A stretch of 64,000 bases of DNA from the NCBI RefSeq assembly GCF_004323735.1, contig NZ_CP036455.1:1669101-1733100 (forward strand), in the 5' to 3' direction. Positions 7,491-17,322 of this stretch are shown here, piece after piece. Numbering within the stretch: position 1 is the stretch's first letter; each line of letters starts with the position of its first letter. The DNA is from Streptomonospora litoralis (GTDB lineage: Bacteria; Actinomycetota; Actinomycetes; Streptosporangiales; Streptosporangiaceae). The notes beneath the pieces were generated by a model. The model saw nothing but the letters and a program-made list of their open reading frames with translations, was not told the origin of the DNA and ran no database searches. Both the position numbers and the translations under genes were made by a program.

Positions 7491-9172
7491 GTCATCCCCA
7501 CCCCGAACTCGGACCGCCGCCCCCGCCCGACCCCGACACCCTGCGGGTCGTGGCGCTGGGCGGCCTCGGCGAGATCGGCCGCAACATGACCGTCTTCGAG
7601 TATCGCGGCAAGCTGCTGATCGTCGACTGCGGTGTGCTCTTCCCCGAGGAGGAGCAGCCCGGAGTCGATCTGATCCTGCCCGACTTCGACTACATCCGGG
7701 ACCGGCTCGACGACGTCGAGGCCCTCGTTCTCACCCACGGCCACGAGGACCACATCGGGGCTGTGCCGTTCCTGCTGCGCGAGCGCCCCGACATCCCGCT
7801 GGTGGGTTCCCGGCTGACGCTGGCGCTGCTGTCGGCCAAACTCGGCGAGCACCGCATCAAGCCCGAGACCGTGCAGGTCGGGGAGGACGACCGGCGCTCG
7901 TTCGGGCCTTTCGACCTGGAGTTCCTCGCCGTCAACCACTCGATCCCCGACGCGCTCGCGGTCGCCGTGCGCACCACTGCCGGCACCCTGCTGCACACCG
8001 GCGACTTCAAGATGGACCAGCTCCCGCTGGACGGGCGGCTGACCGACCTGGCCGGGTTCGCCCGGCTGGGCGACGAAGGCGTCGACCTGCTGCTGGCCGA
8101 CTCCACCAACGCCGAGGTGCCCGGTTTCGTCACCAGCGAGCGCGACATCTCGCCGGTCATCGACAAGGTCTTCGACGAGGCCGACCAGCGCATCATCGTC
8201 GCCTGCTTCGCCTCCCACGTGCACCGCGTGCAGCAGGTCCTCGACTCGGCCAAGTCCCACGGCCGCAAGGTCGCCTTCGTCGGCCGCTCCATGGTGCGCA
8301 ACATGAACATCGCGCGCGACCTGGGCTACCTCACCGTGCCCGGTGACCTGCTGGTCGACGTCAAGCAGCTCGACGACCTGCGCCCCGACGAGGCCGTGCT
8401 GGTCTCGACGGGATCCCAGGGCGAGCCGATGTCGGCGCTGACCCGCATGGCCAACCGCGACCACCAGATCCGCATCGAGGAGGGCGACACGGTCCTACTG
8501 GCCTCCTCGCTCATCCCCGGCAACGAGAACTCGGTCAACCGCGTCATCAACGGCCTGACCCGCTGGGGCGCGAAGGTGGTGCACAAGGGCAACGCGCTGG
8601 TGCACGTCTCCGGCCACGCCCCCGCGGGCGAACTCCTGTACGTGCACAACATGGTGCGCCCGCGCAACTTCATGCCGGTGCACGGCGAGTGGCGGCACAT
8701 GCGCGCCCACGCCCGCGTGGCGGCCCTGGCGGGGCTGGACGAGGAGCGCATCTGCCTGGCCGAGGACGGGGTCGTGGTCGACCTGCACAAGGGCCGGGCG
8801 CGTATAACCGGCAAGGTCCAGGCGGGCTACGTCTACGTCGACGGCGCGTCGGTGGGCGACGTCACCGAGTCCGCGCTCAAGGACCGGCGCATCCTCGGTG
8901 AGGAGGGGTTCATCTCGGTCATCGTCGCCGTCGACTCCACCTCCGGCAAGATCGTCGGCGAGCCCGAGATCCACACCCGCGGCGCCGGGATCGACGTCGA
9001 AGCCTACGACGAGGTCATCCCCAAGATCCAGGAGTCCCTGGAAAAGGCTGCCTCCGACGGCATCACCGATCCCACCCAACTGCGCCAGCTGGTGCGCCGG
9101 GGGATCGGCCGCTGGGTCAACGAGACCTACCGGCGCCGACCCATGATCGTCCCGGTGATCGTGGAGATCTGA
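7487..9172 (+). CDS. rnj: Ribonuclease J
   Basis: Zinc metallo-beta-lactamase/beta-CASP nuclease with 5'-3' exo- and endonuclease activity in mRNA decay and rRNA maturation. 561 residues, typical. Seen: VALGGLGEIGRNM, the metal-binding HGHEDH at about residues 84-89, HTGDFKMD, the beta-CASP motifs (STGSQGEPMSAL, HVSGHAPAGEL) and the RNase J block RPRNFMPVHGEWRH. The C-terminal domain ends RRPMIVPVIVEI. ATG at 7487 overlaps the dapA stop by four bases. A strong hairpin four bases after the stop ends the unit. Firm call. Confidence 0.95.
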   Translation: MSHPHPELGPPPPPDPDTLRVVALGGLGEIGRNMTVFEYRGKLLIVDCGVLFPEEEQPGVDLILPDFDYIRDRLDDVEALVLTHGHEDHIGAVPFLLRERPDIPLVGSRLTLALLSAKLGEHRIKPETVQVGEDDRRSFGPFDLEFLAVNHSIPDALAVAVRTTAGTLLHTGDFKMDQLPLDGRLTDLAGFARLGDEGVDLLLADSTNAEVPGFVTSERDISPVIDKVFDEADQRIIVACFASHVHRVQQVLDSAKSHGRKVAFVGRSMVRNMNIARDLGYLTVPGDLLVDVKQLDDLRPDEAVLVSTGSQGEPMSALTRMANRDHQIRIEEGDTVLLASSLIPGNENSVNRVINGLTRWGAKVVHKGNALVHVSGHAPAGELLYVHNMVRPRNFMPVHGEWRHMRAHARVAALAGLDEERICLAEDGVVVDLHKGRARITGKVQAGYVYVDGASVGDVTESALKDRRILGEEGFISVIVAVDSTSGKIVGEPEIHTRGAGIDVEAYDEVIPKIQESLEKAASDGITDPTQLRQLVRRGIGRWVNETYRRRPMIVPVIVEI

Positions 9173-9176
9173 CCCG

Positions 9177-9209
9177 CCGGCCGGGGCGAGCGCCCCTCGC
9201 CCCGGCCGG
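9177..9209 (+). terminator. Terminator of dapA-rnj
   Basis: Fourteen-base perfect arms (9177-9190 and 9196-9209) surround a five-base loop, directly after the rnj stop at 9172. Confidence 0.7.
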
Positions 9210-9272
9210 GCTCTCCTCAGCGGGGCGGCGACACGCCGGTGCCGTGGTCCGCCGCACCGCCCGCTGCGGCTG

Positions 9273-9278
9273 TAGGCT
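9273..9278 (+). promoter_or_regulatory. -10 hexamer TAGGCT of a leaderless ftsK promoter
   Basis: TAGGCT ends seven bases before the ATG at 9286. There is no Shine-Dalgarno. Confidence 0.45.
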
Positions 9279-9285
9279 GCCCACC

Positions 9286-11820
9286 ATGGCCACCCGTGCG
9301 CCCAAGACCCCCCAAGGATCCGGCGGCGGAGCGTCCCGGAGCGGCGGGTCCGGCGGTTCCCCCAAGAAGAAGGCGCCGCAGCGCCGATCCTCGGGCGCCT
9401 CCTCGCAGCGCCCCCGCTCCTCGGCGGCCAAGCGCAAACCCGCCGACGAAGGCCCCATCGCCCTGCTGTTCGTGTGGGCGGGCAAGGGGCTGATGCTGGT
9501 GTGGCGCCTGCTGGCGCACACTGTCGGCGGGCTGGCCCGCGCCGCCGGGCGCAGCGCGCGCGACCTCGACCCCGACCTGCGCCGCGACGGACTGGGACTG
9601 GTGCTGCTGGCGCTGGGTCTGCTAATCGCGGCCGCGGTCTGGTGGGACACCGAAGGCCCGCTACTGGAGGCCACCCGCACCGTCGTCGTGGGCGCCTTCG
9701 GCACCTTCTCGCCGGTGCTGCCGCTGCTGTGCCTGCCCTTCGCCTGGCGGCTGATGCGCACGCCCGGCAGCGGCGAGACCGACGTGGGCCGGCTGTTCAT
9801 CGGCTCCACCGCCCTGCTGGTGGGCCTGCTCGGGCTCATCCACATCGGCCACGGCGTCCCCTGGCCCGCCGACGGCCCCGAGGCGGTGCGGCGCGCCGGC
9901 GGCATCATCGGCTTCGCCGCATCCGGTCCGCTCAGCCTGCTCATCACGCCCTGGGTCACCGGTGTCCTGCTGGGCCTGCTGCTGGTCTTCGGTCTGCTGG
10001 TGGTCACCGCCACCCCCGTCCACCGCATCCCCGAGCGCATGCGCAGCCTGTTCGGCGGACTCATGGAACGCGAGGGCGGTCCCGACGCCGGAATGGGCAT
10101 CCTCGACTCCCCGGGCGAGGAGGAGCAGCCCGAGCGGCCCAAACGCAAGCGGAAGCCGCGCGAGTCGTCCGGCGCCGAGACCGCCGACTCCGGCGGCGCC
10201 GGTGTGGCCGGTGCCAACGAGCGCCCCTACGACACCCCCGTCGTGGCCACCACCGACAAGGCCCCCGACCCCGCCCCCGCGCCCGACCACACGCCGCCCC
10301 CCGAGTCCGCCGAACAGCTGTCCATCCCGCCGCGCGTCGTCGACGGCGACTACGAGCTGCCGCCGCCGCCCACGCTCAAGCCGGGCACGCCGCCCAAGCC
10401 GCGCACGAAGGCCAACGACACCGTTGTCGAGGCCCTCAACGGCGTGATGGAGCAGTTCAACATCGACGCCGAGATCACCGGGTTCACCCGCGGGCCCACC
10501 GTCACCCGCTACGAGATCGAGCTGGGCCCGGCAGTGAAGGTCGAGAAGGTCACCGCGCTGACCAAGAACATCTCGCTGGCCGTCAAGAGTGCCGACGTGC
10601 GCATCCAGTCGCCCATCCCCGGCAAGTCGGCCATCGGTGTGGAGATCCCCAACTCCGACAAGGACATCGTCAGCCTCGGCGACATCCTGCGGTCCTCGCC
10701 GGCCACCTCCGACGAGCATCCCCTGCTGGTGGGCCTGGGCAAGGACATCGAGGGCGCCACCGTGGTGGCCAATCTCGCCAAGATGCCGCACGTGCTGGTG
10801 GCCGGCGCCACCGGAGCGGGCAAGTCGACCTGCATCAACGGCCTGATCACCTCCGTCATGATGCGCGCCACCCCGGACGAGGTTAGGCTGATCCTGGTCG
10901 ACCCCAAGCGGGTCGAGCTGACCATGTACGAGGGCATCCCGCACCTGATCACGCCGATCATCACCAGCCCGAAGAAGGCCGCCGACGCCCTGCAGTGGGT
11001 CGTGGGCGAGATGGACCGCCGCTACGACGACCTGGCCGCCTCGGGCTACCGCCACATCGACGACTTCAACGCCGCGGTGCGCGCCGGCGACCTCACCGCC
11101 CCGCCCGGCAGCGAACGCGTCTACGAGCCCTACCCCTACCTCGTCGTCATCGTCGACGAGCTGGCCGACCTCATGATGGTCGCACCCCGCGACGTCGAGG
11201 ACGCCATCGTGCGCATCACCCAGCTGGCTCGCGCCGCCGGAATCCACCTGGTGCTGGCCACCCAGCGCCCCAGCGTCGACGTGGTCACCGGGCTGATCAA
11301 GGCCAACGTGCCCTCGCGGCTGGCCTTCGCCACCTCCAGCCTGTCCGACAGCCGCGTCATCCTCGACCAGCCCGGCGCCGAGAAGCTCGTCGGCAAGGGC
11401 GACGCGATGTTCCTGCCGATGGGCGCCGGAAAACCCATCCGGCTGCAGAACGCCTGGGTCACCGAGAAGGAGATCCGCGCGGTCGTCGACCACTGCAAGA
11501 AGCAGGCCGAACCGCGCTACCGCGAGGACGTGGGCACCGCCGAGGCCAAGAAGAAGGAGATCGACGAGGAGATCGGCGAGGACCTCGACCTGCTGCTGCA
11601 GGCCATCGAGCTCGTCGTCACCACCCAGTTCGGCTCCACCTCGATGCTGCAGCGCAAGCTGCGGGTCGGCTTCGCCAAAGCCGGCCGGCTGATGGACCTG
11701 ATGGAGAGCCGCGACGTGGTCGGGCCGAGCGAGGGCTCGAAGGCCCGCGACGTGCTGGTCCAGCCCGACGACCTGGCGGGCGTGCTCGCCCGGGTGCGCG
11801 GCGACGGCCCACCCGAGTGA
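9286..11820 (+). CDS. ftsK: FtsK/SpoIIIE DNA translocase
   Basis: Septal DNA pump that clears chromosomes during division and sporulation. 844 residues. Order: a basic, Gly/Ser-rich N-terminus; about four transmembrane helices (roughly residues 100-240); a charged Pro-rich linker; then the motor. In the motor, ITGFTRGPTVTRYEIELGPA opens the alpha/beta region, Walker A is GATGAGKST at about residue 507, and Walker B is LVVIVDELADLMM. The C-terminal gamma winged helix runs from about 770 (AIELVVTTQFGSTSMLQRKL..MESRDVVGPSEGSKARDVLV). ATG 9286 follows a TAGGCT -10 element. Monocistronic, flanked by rnj and the RodZ-like gene. Confidence 0.95.
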   Translation: MATRAPKTPQGSGGGASRSGGSGGSPKKKAPQRRSSGASSQRPRSSAAKRKPADEGPIALLFVWAGKGLMLVWRLLAHTVGGLARAAGRSARDLDPDLRRDGLGLVLLALGLLIAAAVWWDTEGPLLEATRTVVVGAFGTFSPVLPLLCLPFAWRLMRTPGSGETDVGRLFIGSTALLVGLLGLIHIGHGVPWPADGPEAVRRAGGIIGFAASGPLSLLITPWVTGVLLGLLLVFGLLVVTATPVHRIPERMRSLFGGLMEREGGPDAGMGILDSPGEEEQPERPKRKRKPRESSGAETADSGGAGVAGANERPYDTPVVATTDKAPDPAPAPDHTPPPESAEQLSIPPRVVDGDYELPPPPTLKPGTPPKPRTKANDTVVEALNGVMEQFNIDAEITGFTRGPTVTRYEIELGPAVKVEKVTALTKNISLAVKSADVRIQSPIPGKSAIGVEIPNSDKDIVSLGDILRSSPATSDEHPLLVGLGKDIEGATVVANLAKMPHVLVAGATGAGKSTCINGLITSVMMRATPDEVRLILVDPKRVELTMYEGIPHLITPIITSPKKAADALQWVVGEMDRRYDDLAASGYRHIDDFNAAVRAGDLTAPPGSERVYEPYPYLVVIVDELADLMMVAPRDVEDAIVRITQLARAAGIHLVLATQRPSVDVVTGLIKANVPSRLAFATSSLSDSRVILDQPGAEKLVGKGDAMFLPMGAGKPIRLQNAWVTEKEIRAVVDHCKKQAEPRYREDVGTAEAKKKEIDEEIGEDLDLLLQAIELVVTTQFGSTSMLQRKLRVGFAKAGRLMDLMESRDVVGPSEGSKARDVLVQPDDLAGVLARVRGDGPPE

Positions 11821-12059
11821 CCACCCTGTCGGCGAGGTCCGCTACCTCTGCCGTGTTGGGGGCCTCTGCCGGGTTGACGTAGTTTTAACCGCTTCATGGG
11901 GTGTGTCAGAGTGCCATCGCGCGCTCGGACACGCAAAGTGGTGGAAGACCTACTCTGCGATTTTGCGCAGTGGGGTACGGCCGCGCGCCGAGGCGCGGCC
12001 GAGGTGCGCCGACGCGGGACGCACCGCGACCGTACCCTCACCCTCGGAAGGGGGCGGAC

Positions 12060-13262
12060 ATGACGACGATCGGCCAGACAATCGCCGCTGCCCGCGAAAG
12101 CGCCGGTCACTCCCTCGCCGACCTGAGCGCGCGCACCTGCATCCGCCGGCCGGTGCTCGCCGGCATCGAGGCCGACGACTTCGGCCCCTGCGGCGGCGAC
12201 TTCTACGCCCGCGGCCACATCCGCGCCGTGTGCCGCGAACTGGGCATCGACTCCGGCGATCTGCTCCGGCGCTTCGACAGCGAGTACGCCCACGAGCGCA
12301 GCGTCCCCGCCTTCACCGGCAAGGCCGTCACCGCCGGGATGCACGCGGCGCAGCAGGCGGAGCGCGACCGCCGCGAGGACTCCGGACCGCGCGAAACCGG
12401 TACCCGGGGCGGCGACCCCGCCGCCGACCGGGCGCGCGGCTCCGGCGGTCGCACCGCGCCGCGGACCACCGCCGGCTCCGAGGAGGCCGCGCAGCCGGTG
12501 GCCGCAGCCGTTCCCCGCGCCCGCGGCCCCGAGCCGGCGGCCGCCGCGCCGCCCGCCCGCCGCGGCAAGCACGGCAAGCCCGCGCCCGGGGAGGAGCACG
12601 GCGAGGCGGCCCGCCGCGACGACGACAGCCGCACCGGGGCGGGCGCCCCCGCGCATGACACCGGCGCGGGGGGCGACCCCCGCGCCACCCGGCAGGTGCC
12701 CAAGCAGCGGCGCGAACGCAAATCCTCGCTGCTGGCGGCGACCATAGCCGCCGCTCGGCGCACCTGGCCGCTGCTGGTGATCGCCGCCATCGGCGGAGCG
12801 GCCGTGGCCGCCGCCGTCGCCTCCTGGCCCGACGGGCCCTCCGGGCAGAGTGCCGACGCCGGCCGCCTCCTCCAGCGCGAACCGGCCGCCGACGCCGCTC
12901 CCGCGCCCACACCCGAGCACGCTCGGTCCGCGGCACCCAGCCCGGAACCCGCGCCCGAGCCGAGCTACGGCATCGGCCTGAGCAGCGTGACGACCCCTGA
13001 GCGCAAAGCGGAGGAGGTCCGCCTCAGCGTCACCGCCACCGAGCGGGTGTGGCTGCGGGTCACCGACGCCGAAGGCGACAACCGCTTCACCGGAGTCTTG
13101 GACAAGGGCACCGAACGCGCCTGGAACCACCCCGACGAGCTGCGGCTGCACCTGGGCAAGGCCTCCGCCGTGCGCGTCACCGTCAACGGAGAGCACCGCG
13201 GCGCACCGGCCGCCGACGCCCGTGTCGCCCACCTGACCTACTCCGCCACCGATCTGGCCTAG
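12060..13262 (+). CDS. RodZ-like membrane-anchored HTH protein
   Basis: 400 residues. The N-terminal helix-turn-helix of the HTH_25 type (MTTIGQTIAAARESAGHSLADLSARTCIRRPVL..) covers about residues 1-75 and keeps the RodZ-style pattern I-x-A-D-D-F..GGDFYARGHIR. A long Ala/Pro/Arg-rich linker follows (80-225), then one transmembrane helix at about 240-260 (TWPLLVIAAIGGAAVAAAVA). The C-terminal extracytoplasmic DUF4115 domain contains VRLSVTATERVWLRVTDAEG. In rods RodZ links MreB to the wall machinery; a role here is inferred. Cytoplasmic N-in, C-out topology. ATG at 12060 has GGAAGGGGGCGG upstream. The position between ftsK and rimO is the usual actinobacterial one. Confidence 0.82.
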   Translation: MTTIGQTIAAARESAGHSLADLSARTCIRRPVLAGIEADDFGPCGGDFYARGHIRAVCRELGIDSGDLLRRFDSEYAHERSVPAFTGKAVTAGMHAAQQAERDRREDSGPRETGTRGGDPAADRARGSGGRTAPRTTAGSEEAAQPVAAAVPRARGPEPAAAAPPARRGKHGKPAPGEEHGEAARRDDDSRTGAGAPAHDTGAGGDPRATRQVPKQRRERKSSLLAATIAAARRTWPLLVIAAIGGAAVAAAVASWPDGPSGQSADAGRLLQREPAADAAPAPTPEHARSAAPSPEPAPEPSYGIGLSSVTTPERKAEEVRLSVTATERVWLRVTDAEGDNRFTGVLDKGTERAWNHPDELRLHLGKASAVRVTVNGEHRGAPAADARVAHLTYSATDLA

Positions 13263-13417
13263 GACCGCCCGAAACGCGCCCCGCCGCCGCAGCCGCCCGC
13301 CGAGGGGCGCCGCGGCGGCGGCTCGCGCCCGAACAGGGGCACTCGGCGGCCGAACCCCGGCGAAAAGGACCTACCCTGGGAGGGGCGGGGAGTCCCGCCG
13401 CCCGTGAATCGCTCCCC

Positions 13418-13423
13418 TAACCT
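13418..13423 (+). promoter_or_regulatory. -10 hexamer TAACCT of a leaderless rimO promoter
   Basis: TAACCT ends eight bases before ATG 13432. It argues for that ATG over the TTG at 13423. Confidence 0.4.
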
Positions 13424-13431
13424 TGGAAACC

Positions 13432-14880
13432 ATGTCATCGCGCCGCAAAGTCTCGCTCGTCACCCTCGGCTGCGCCCGGAACGAGGTGGATTCCGAAGAG
13501 CTCGCCGGACGTCTCGAATCGGACGGATGGGACCTCGTCGACTCCGGCAGCGGTGAGGACGCCGATGTGGTGGTCGTCAACACCTGCGGCTTCATCGACG
13601 CGGCCAAGCAGGACTCCATCGACGCCCTGCTCTCCTCGGCCGAAGGCGGCGCCAAAGTCGTCGCCGCAGGCTGCATGGCCGAGCGCTACGGCTCCGAACT
13701 CGCCAAGGAGCTTCCCGAAGCCCAGGTCATCGGCTTCGACGACTACTCCGGCATCTCCGAGCGCCTCGACGACGTCCTCGCCGGCCGCAGCCTCACTCCC
13801 CACGACCCGCGCGACCGCCGCACACTGCTGCCGATCTCCCCGGTCGAGCGGCCCGAGGGCGCCCACGCCCACGTTCCCGGACACGCCTCCTTCGACACAC
13901 TCGACCCGCTGCCGGAGGGCGTGGCACCGGCGAGCGGGCCGCACATCCCGCGCCGCCGCCTGGCCGGGGGACCGGTCGCCAACCTCAAGATCGCCTCGGG
14001 TTGCGACCGCCGCTGCACCTTCTGCGCCATCCCCGCCTTCCGCGGTGCCTACATCTCGCGCCACCCCGACGACGTCGTCCGCGAGGCCGAGTGGCTGGCC
14101 GGACAGGGCGTGCGCGAACTGTTCCTGGTCAGCGAGAACTCCACCTCCTACGGCAAGGACCTGGGCGACCTGCGCGCACTGGAGGGCCTGCTGCCGCGGC
14201 TGGCCGCCGTCGAGGGCATCGAGCGGGTCCGGGTGAGCTACCTCCAGCCCGCCGAGATCCGGCCCGGCCTGATCGAGGTGCTGACCTCCACGCCCGGCGT
14301 CGTCCCCTACTTCGACCTCTCCTTCCAGCACGCCAGCGAGCCGCTGCTGCGCCGGATGCGCCGCTTCGGCTCCCGCGAGCGCTTCCTGGAACTGCTGGCC
14401 ACCGTCCGCGCCGCGGCCCCCGAGGCCGGGGTGCGCTCCAACTTCATCGTGGGCTTCCCCGGCGAAAGCGACGCCGACCTCGCCGAGCTGACCGCGTTTC
14501 TGCAAGAGGCCCGGCTGGACGCCGTGGGCGTGTTCGGCTACTCCGACGAAGAGGGGACCGAGGCCGCCGACCACGACGGCAAGCTCCCCGACGAGACCAT
14601 CACCGAACGGGCCGACCGGCTCAACCGGCTAGCGGAGGAACTCATGGCCCAACGTTCCGAGGAGCGCGTCGGCTCCACCGTCGAGGTCCTCATCGAAGCG
14701 GAGCTGGACGACGGAACCTACGAGGGGCGCGCCGCCCACCAGGCGCCCGAGGTCGACGGCAGCACCGTCGTGCACGGCAGCGGGCTGGCCGTCGGCGACC
14801 TCGTCAGGGCCACGGTCACCGAGGCCGCGGGTGCCGATCTCGTCGCCGACGCCTCCGCGCACGGTCCGGCACCGCGATGA
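13432..14880 (+). CDS. rimO: Ribosomal protein S12 methylthiotransferase RimO
   Basis: Radical-SAM enzyme that methylthiolates the conserved aspartate of ribosomal protein S12. 482 residues. Order: the UPF0004 domain with its three auxiliary-cluster cysteines ([27 protein letters not shown]); the radical-SAM domain with [11 protein letters not shown] at about residues 188-198 (CxxxCxxC); and a C-terminal TRAM domain ([21 protein letters not shown]). The order ARNEVDSE after the first cysteine is RimO-like, whereas MiaB (also in this window) has QMNVHDSE. The stop overlaps pgsA by ATGA, so translation is coupled. Firm call. Confidence 0.94.
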   Translation: MSSRRKVSLVTLGCARNEVDSEELAGRLESDGWDLVDSGSGEDADVVVVNTCGFIDAAKQDSIDALLSSAEGGAKVVAAGCMAERYGSELAKELPEAQVIGFDDYSGISERLDDVLAGRSLTPHDPRDRRTLLPISPVERPEGAHAHVPGHASFDTLDPLPEGVAPASGPHIPRRRLAGGPVANLKIASGCDRRCTFCAIPAFRGAYISRHPDDVVREAEWLAGQGVRELFLVSENSTSYGKDLGDLRALEGLLPRLAAVEGIERVRVSYLQPAEIRPGLIEVLTSTPGVVPYFDLSFQHASEPLLRRMRRFGSRERFLELLATVRAAAPEAGVRSNFIVGFPGESDADLAELTAFLQEARLDAVGVFGYSDEEGTEAADHDGKLPDETITERADRLNRLAEELMAQRSEERVGSTVEVLIEAELDDGTYEGRAAHQAPEVDGSTVVHGSGLAVGDLVRATVTEAAGADLVADASAHGPAPR

Positions 14881-15476
14881 GCGGCGCCGGCCCCGCCCCC
14901 CGGCCCGAGCCGGGCCCGGTTCCGCTGTGGAACATCGCCAACGTGCTCACCGCGAGCCGACTGGTGATGGTCCCGCTGTTCGTGGTGTTCATGTTCCTGG
15001 AGGACACCGGCTGGCGGTTCGCCGCCTTCGCGGTGTTCGTGATCGCCGCGGTGACCGACCACGTCGACGGTGAGATCGCCCGGCGGCGCAACCTCGTCAC
15101 CGACTTCGGCAAGGTCGCCGACCCCATCGCCGACAAGGCGCTCACCGGGGCCGCCCTCATCGTGCTGTCCCTGCTCGGGGAGCTGTGGTGGTGGGTGACC
15201 GTCGCGATCCTGGTGCGCGAGCTGGGCATCACGCTGCTGCGCTTCGCCGTGATCCGCCACGGGGTGATCCCCGCAAGCCGCGGCGGCAAGCTCAAGACCG
15301 TGCTGCAGGTCGTGGCGATCTCGATCTACCTGTTCCCCCTGCCCGAGCCGCTGGCGATCCTCGGTCCCGTCGCCATGGGCGCCGCACTGGTGGTGACCCT
15401 GTGGACCGGCGCCGACTACGTCGTCCAGGCGGTGCGGCTGCGGGGCAATCGCACTCCCGGAGCCGCGTCGGGATGA
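14877..15476 (+). CDS. pgsA: CDP-diacylglycerol-glycerol-3-phosphate 3-phosphatidyltransferase
   Basis: Membrane enzyme making phosphatidylglycerol phosphate. 199 residues with about five hydrophobic helices. The CDP-alcohol phosphotransferase motif DG-x2-AR-x8-G-x3-D-x3-D is intact in the stretch [14 protein letters not shown] then [10 protein letters not shown] (about residues 64-86). The N-terminal [17 protein letters not shown] is typical of PgsA. ATG 14877 overlaps the rimO stop by four bases, and the gene's own stop overlaps cinA in the same way: a tight three-gene translational unit conserved in actinobacteria. Confidence 0.92.
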   Translation: MSGAGPAPRPEPGPVPLWNIANVLTASRLVMVPLFVVFMFLEDTGWRFAAFAVFVIAAVTDHVDGEIARRRNLVTDFGKVADPIADKALTGAALIVLSLLGELWWWVTVAILVRELGITLLRFAVIRHGVIPASRGGKLKTVLQVVAISIYLFPLPEPLAILGPVAMGAALVVTLWTGADYVVQAVRLRGNRTPGAASG

Positions 15477-15988
15477 ACGACGCGGGGCGCGCGCCGATCC
15501 CCGGCGCCGAGGCGGCCGCCTCGGCGCTGCGCGGACTCAAGGCGGCCGGCGCCACCCTGGCTACCGCGGAGTCGCTGACGGGAGGGCTCATCGGCGCGGC
15601 GCTGACCGGTGTTCCCGGCGCCTCGGCCGTGTACCGCGGCGGGGTCGCCGTCTACGCCACCGACCTCAAGGCCCGCCTGCTCGAAGTCCCTTACGACCTG
15701 CTGGAGGCCCGCGGCGCCGTCGACCCCGATGTCGCCCGCGCCATGGCGCAGGGAGTCCGCACCGCCCTCGCGGCCGACTTCGGCCTCGCCGTCACCGGCG
15801 TCGCCGGCCCCGACCCCCAGGACGGAAAGCCCGCGGGCACCGTCTTCGCCGCCGTCTGCGGGCCCGGCGGCGGGTGTCGCGTCAGCGAGTTCGGTCTCAC
15901 CGGTGACCGGGCGCACATCCGCGCCGCAACCGCTGATCAGGCACTTCGTCTACTGGCCGCCGAAGTGGCCGTTGTCACGGGCAAATAA
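15473..15988 (+). CDS. cinA: CinA-family protein (nicotinamide-nucleotide amidase domain)
   Basis: 171 residues equal to the C-terminal CinA domain alone. This domain deamidates NMN to nicotinic acid mononucleotide (PncC activity). Seen: [19 protein letters not shown] with the catalytic serine region, [36 protein letters not shown]. The N-terminal molybdopterin-like domain of long CinA is absent, which is usual in actinobacteria, so this is not a truncation. It begins at ATG 15473, overlapping the pgsA stop by ATGA. clgR follows, as in Streptomyces. Confidence 0.9.
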   Translation: MNDAGRAPIPGAEAAASALRGLKAAGATLATAESLTGGLIGAALTGVPGASAVYRGGVAVYATDLKARLLEVPYDLLEARGAVDPDVARAMAQGVRTALAADFGLAVTGVAGPDPQDGKPAGTVFAAVCGPGGGCRVSEFGLTGDRAHIRAATADQALRLLAAEVAVVTGK

Positions 15989-16114
15989 CGGCCCGCAGGC
16001 CGTTCCAACGGCCCTTTCAGGGGAACAAAACGTCACCAAGATCGTGTTATCCCCGCAGCGAACAGGAAGCCGTGAGGTGCGACGATCGGGCGAGAGACAG
16101 GTACGGTGTTTTTC

Positions 16115-16150
16115 ATGAAGGTCGCTACCGGTGGGAGGGAGCGCGAATGA
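16115..16150 (+). CDS. Possible 11-residue leader peptide ahead of clgR
   Basis: ATG 16115 opens a short frame encoding [11 protein letters not shown] that stops with TGA at 16148-16150. That stop overlaps the tandem ATGs (16147, 16150) of clgR. GGGAGGGAG lies inside it and would serve as the clgR ribosome binding site. If translated it would couple to clgR, but no ribosome binding site of its own is evident. Inference only. Confidence 0.25.
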   Translation: MKVATGGRERE

Positions 16151-16506
16151 TGGTCCTGCTTCGTCACCTGACTGGTGACGTGCTACGGCGGCTACGGCAG
16201 CGACAGGGCCGCACCCTCCGCGAGGTGTCGGCCGATGCTCGAGTCTCGTTGGGGTACTTGTCCGAGGTCGAGCGCGGGCAGAAGGAGGCCTCCTCCGAAC
16301 TGCTCTCGTCGATCTGCGGCGCCCTGGGTGTGCCGCTCTCCCAGGTGCTGCGCGAGGTGGCCGACCAGCTCGCCCTCGCAGAGCTGCAAGAGGCCGCGCT
16401 GCTCAGCGGTTCGGTCCCGGCCGACTCCGTTCCCTCCCCCGACCACCTCGGCATCGACTCGGTGCCCGACCGCGTTCCCGACGTCGTCGACATGGTGGGC
16501 GTGTGA
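16147..16506 (+). CDS. clgR: XRE-family transcriptional regulator ClgR
   Basis: 119-residue DNA-binding activator of clp protease and related stress genes in actinobacteria. The HTH covers about residues 9-65 ([45 protein letters not shown]) and is near-identical in layout to Streptomyces and mycobacterial ClgR. The C-terminal tail ends ..PDVVDMVGV with hydrophobic terminal residues, which in Streptomyces ClgR make it a Clp substrate (family knowledge). Start at ATG 16147 or 16150, with GGGAGGGAG upstream. The position after cinA is conserved. A -10-like TACGGT at 16102 would serve as promoter. The gene is followed by a strong terminator. Confidence 0.9.
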   Translation: MMVLLRHLTGDVLRRLRQRQGRTLREVSADARVSLGYLSEVERGQKEASSELLSSICGALGVPLSQVLREVADQLALAELQEAALLSGSVPADSVPSPDHLGIDSVPDRVPDVVDMVGV

Positions 16507-16560
16507 CGCCCGCCTGACCCTGTACTCACCGCACCGTGGCCCCACGGCGCGCGAACGGCG

Positions 16561-16594
16561 AAGGCGCCGGCCGCCACCTGGCGGTCGGCGCCTT
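16561..16594 (+). terminator. Rho-independent terminator after clgR
   Basis: Arms 16561-16576 and 16579-16594 (AAGGCGCCG.. / ..CGGCGCCTT) pair with one mismatch and end in TTTT. It lies 54 bp after the clgR stop. Confidence 0.8.
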
Positions 16595-16742
16595 TTCGCG
16601 TCCGGCCGGGCCGGGCCGCTCGTCGGTCGGCGGAAGCGCCGCCGGTCGGCGCACCGATCGCCGCTCTAAGCGTTTCCCGGTGTCAGGCACAGGGCAGCTG
16701 AACCCGTGGAGACAACCGACGTCGCATCGGGGGATGATCGTC

Positions 16743-17210
16743 ATGGCGAAGATTCACGGACCGCTTGAGGACAACGAGCGCAAGACCACCGGCGAAGCGC
16801 TGCAGGCCTCGGTCGTGGACCTCATCGATCTCTCGCTCGTGGCCAAGCAGTGCCACTGGAACGTGACCGGACGCTCGTTCCGCTCGGTCCACCTCCAGTT
16901 GGACGAACTCGTCGACATCGCGCGCAAGCACACCGACGAATTGGCCGAGCGGGCCGTCGCGATCGGCGTCAACCCCGACGGCCGCTCGGTGAAGGTCGCC
17001 GGCGACACCCGGCTTTCGCAGCCCGATCCCGGCTACCTGCAGGACGACAAGGTGATCGCGGTGGCCACCGACGTACTCAGCGGAGTGGTATCGCGCTTCC
17101 GCGAGCGCATCCGCGCCACCGACGACACCGACCTCGTCAGCCAGGACCTGCTCATCGCCGCGGCCGAGGAGCTGGAGCAGCAGCACTGGATGTTCGAGGC
17201 CATGCGCTGA
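16743..17210 (+). CDS. dps: Dps/ferritin-like DNA-protection protein
   Basis: 155 residues forming the four-helix ferritin fold that assembles as a dodecamer, oxidises Fe(II) with peroxide and stores iron, often while bound to DNA. Ferroxidase-site residues are visible in the canonical spacing: the histidine in VAKQCHWNVTGRSF and the HLQLDELVDIARKHTDELAER segment with Asp and Glu. The C-terminus is short (QQHWMFEAMR), without a long lysine tail. ATG 16743 (MAKIHGPLE) is chosen with GGGGGATG upstream; an ATG at 16734 would add three residues. Followed by a perfect hairpin terminator. Confidence 0.88.
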   Translation: MAKIHGPLEDNERKTTGEALQASVVDLIDLSLVAKQCHWNVTGRSFRSVHLQLDELVDIARKHTDELAERAVAIGVNPDGRSVKVAGDTRLSQPDPGYLQDDKVIAVATDVLSGVVSRFRERIRATDDTDLVSQDLLIAAAEELEQQHWMFEAMR

Positions 17211-17236
17211 TCAGCGCACGGATCACACTGCACTGC

Positions 17237-17264
17237 GGCGTCGGCGGTGCGCACCGCCGACGCC
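17237..17264 (+). terminator. Perfect 28-bp palindrome after dps
   Basis: GGCGTCGGCGGTGC pairs perfectly with its mirror and is followed by a pyrimidine-rich run. It lies between convergent dps and the Rrf2-type gene and could end both. Confidence 0.65.
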
Positions 17265-17322
17265 GTCGTCTTTCCGAAGCCCCGAGCCCCGAAGAACCCC
17301 CGCCGACCGAGACGGAATCGCC

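Noticed and set aside
16040-16062. Possible ClgR autoregulatory operator ending GCGAAC
   Set aside because: Only one half-site fits the ClgR consensus; the other half has several mismatches.
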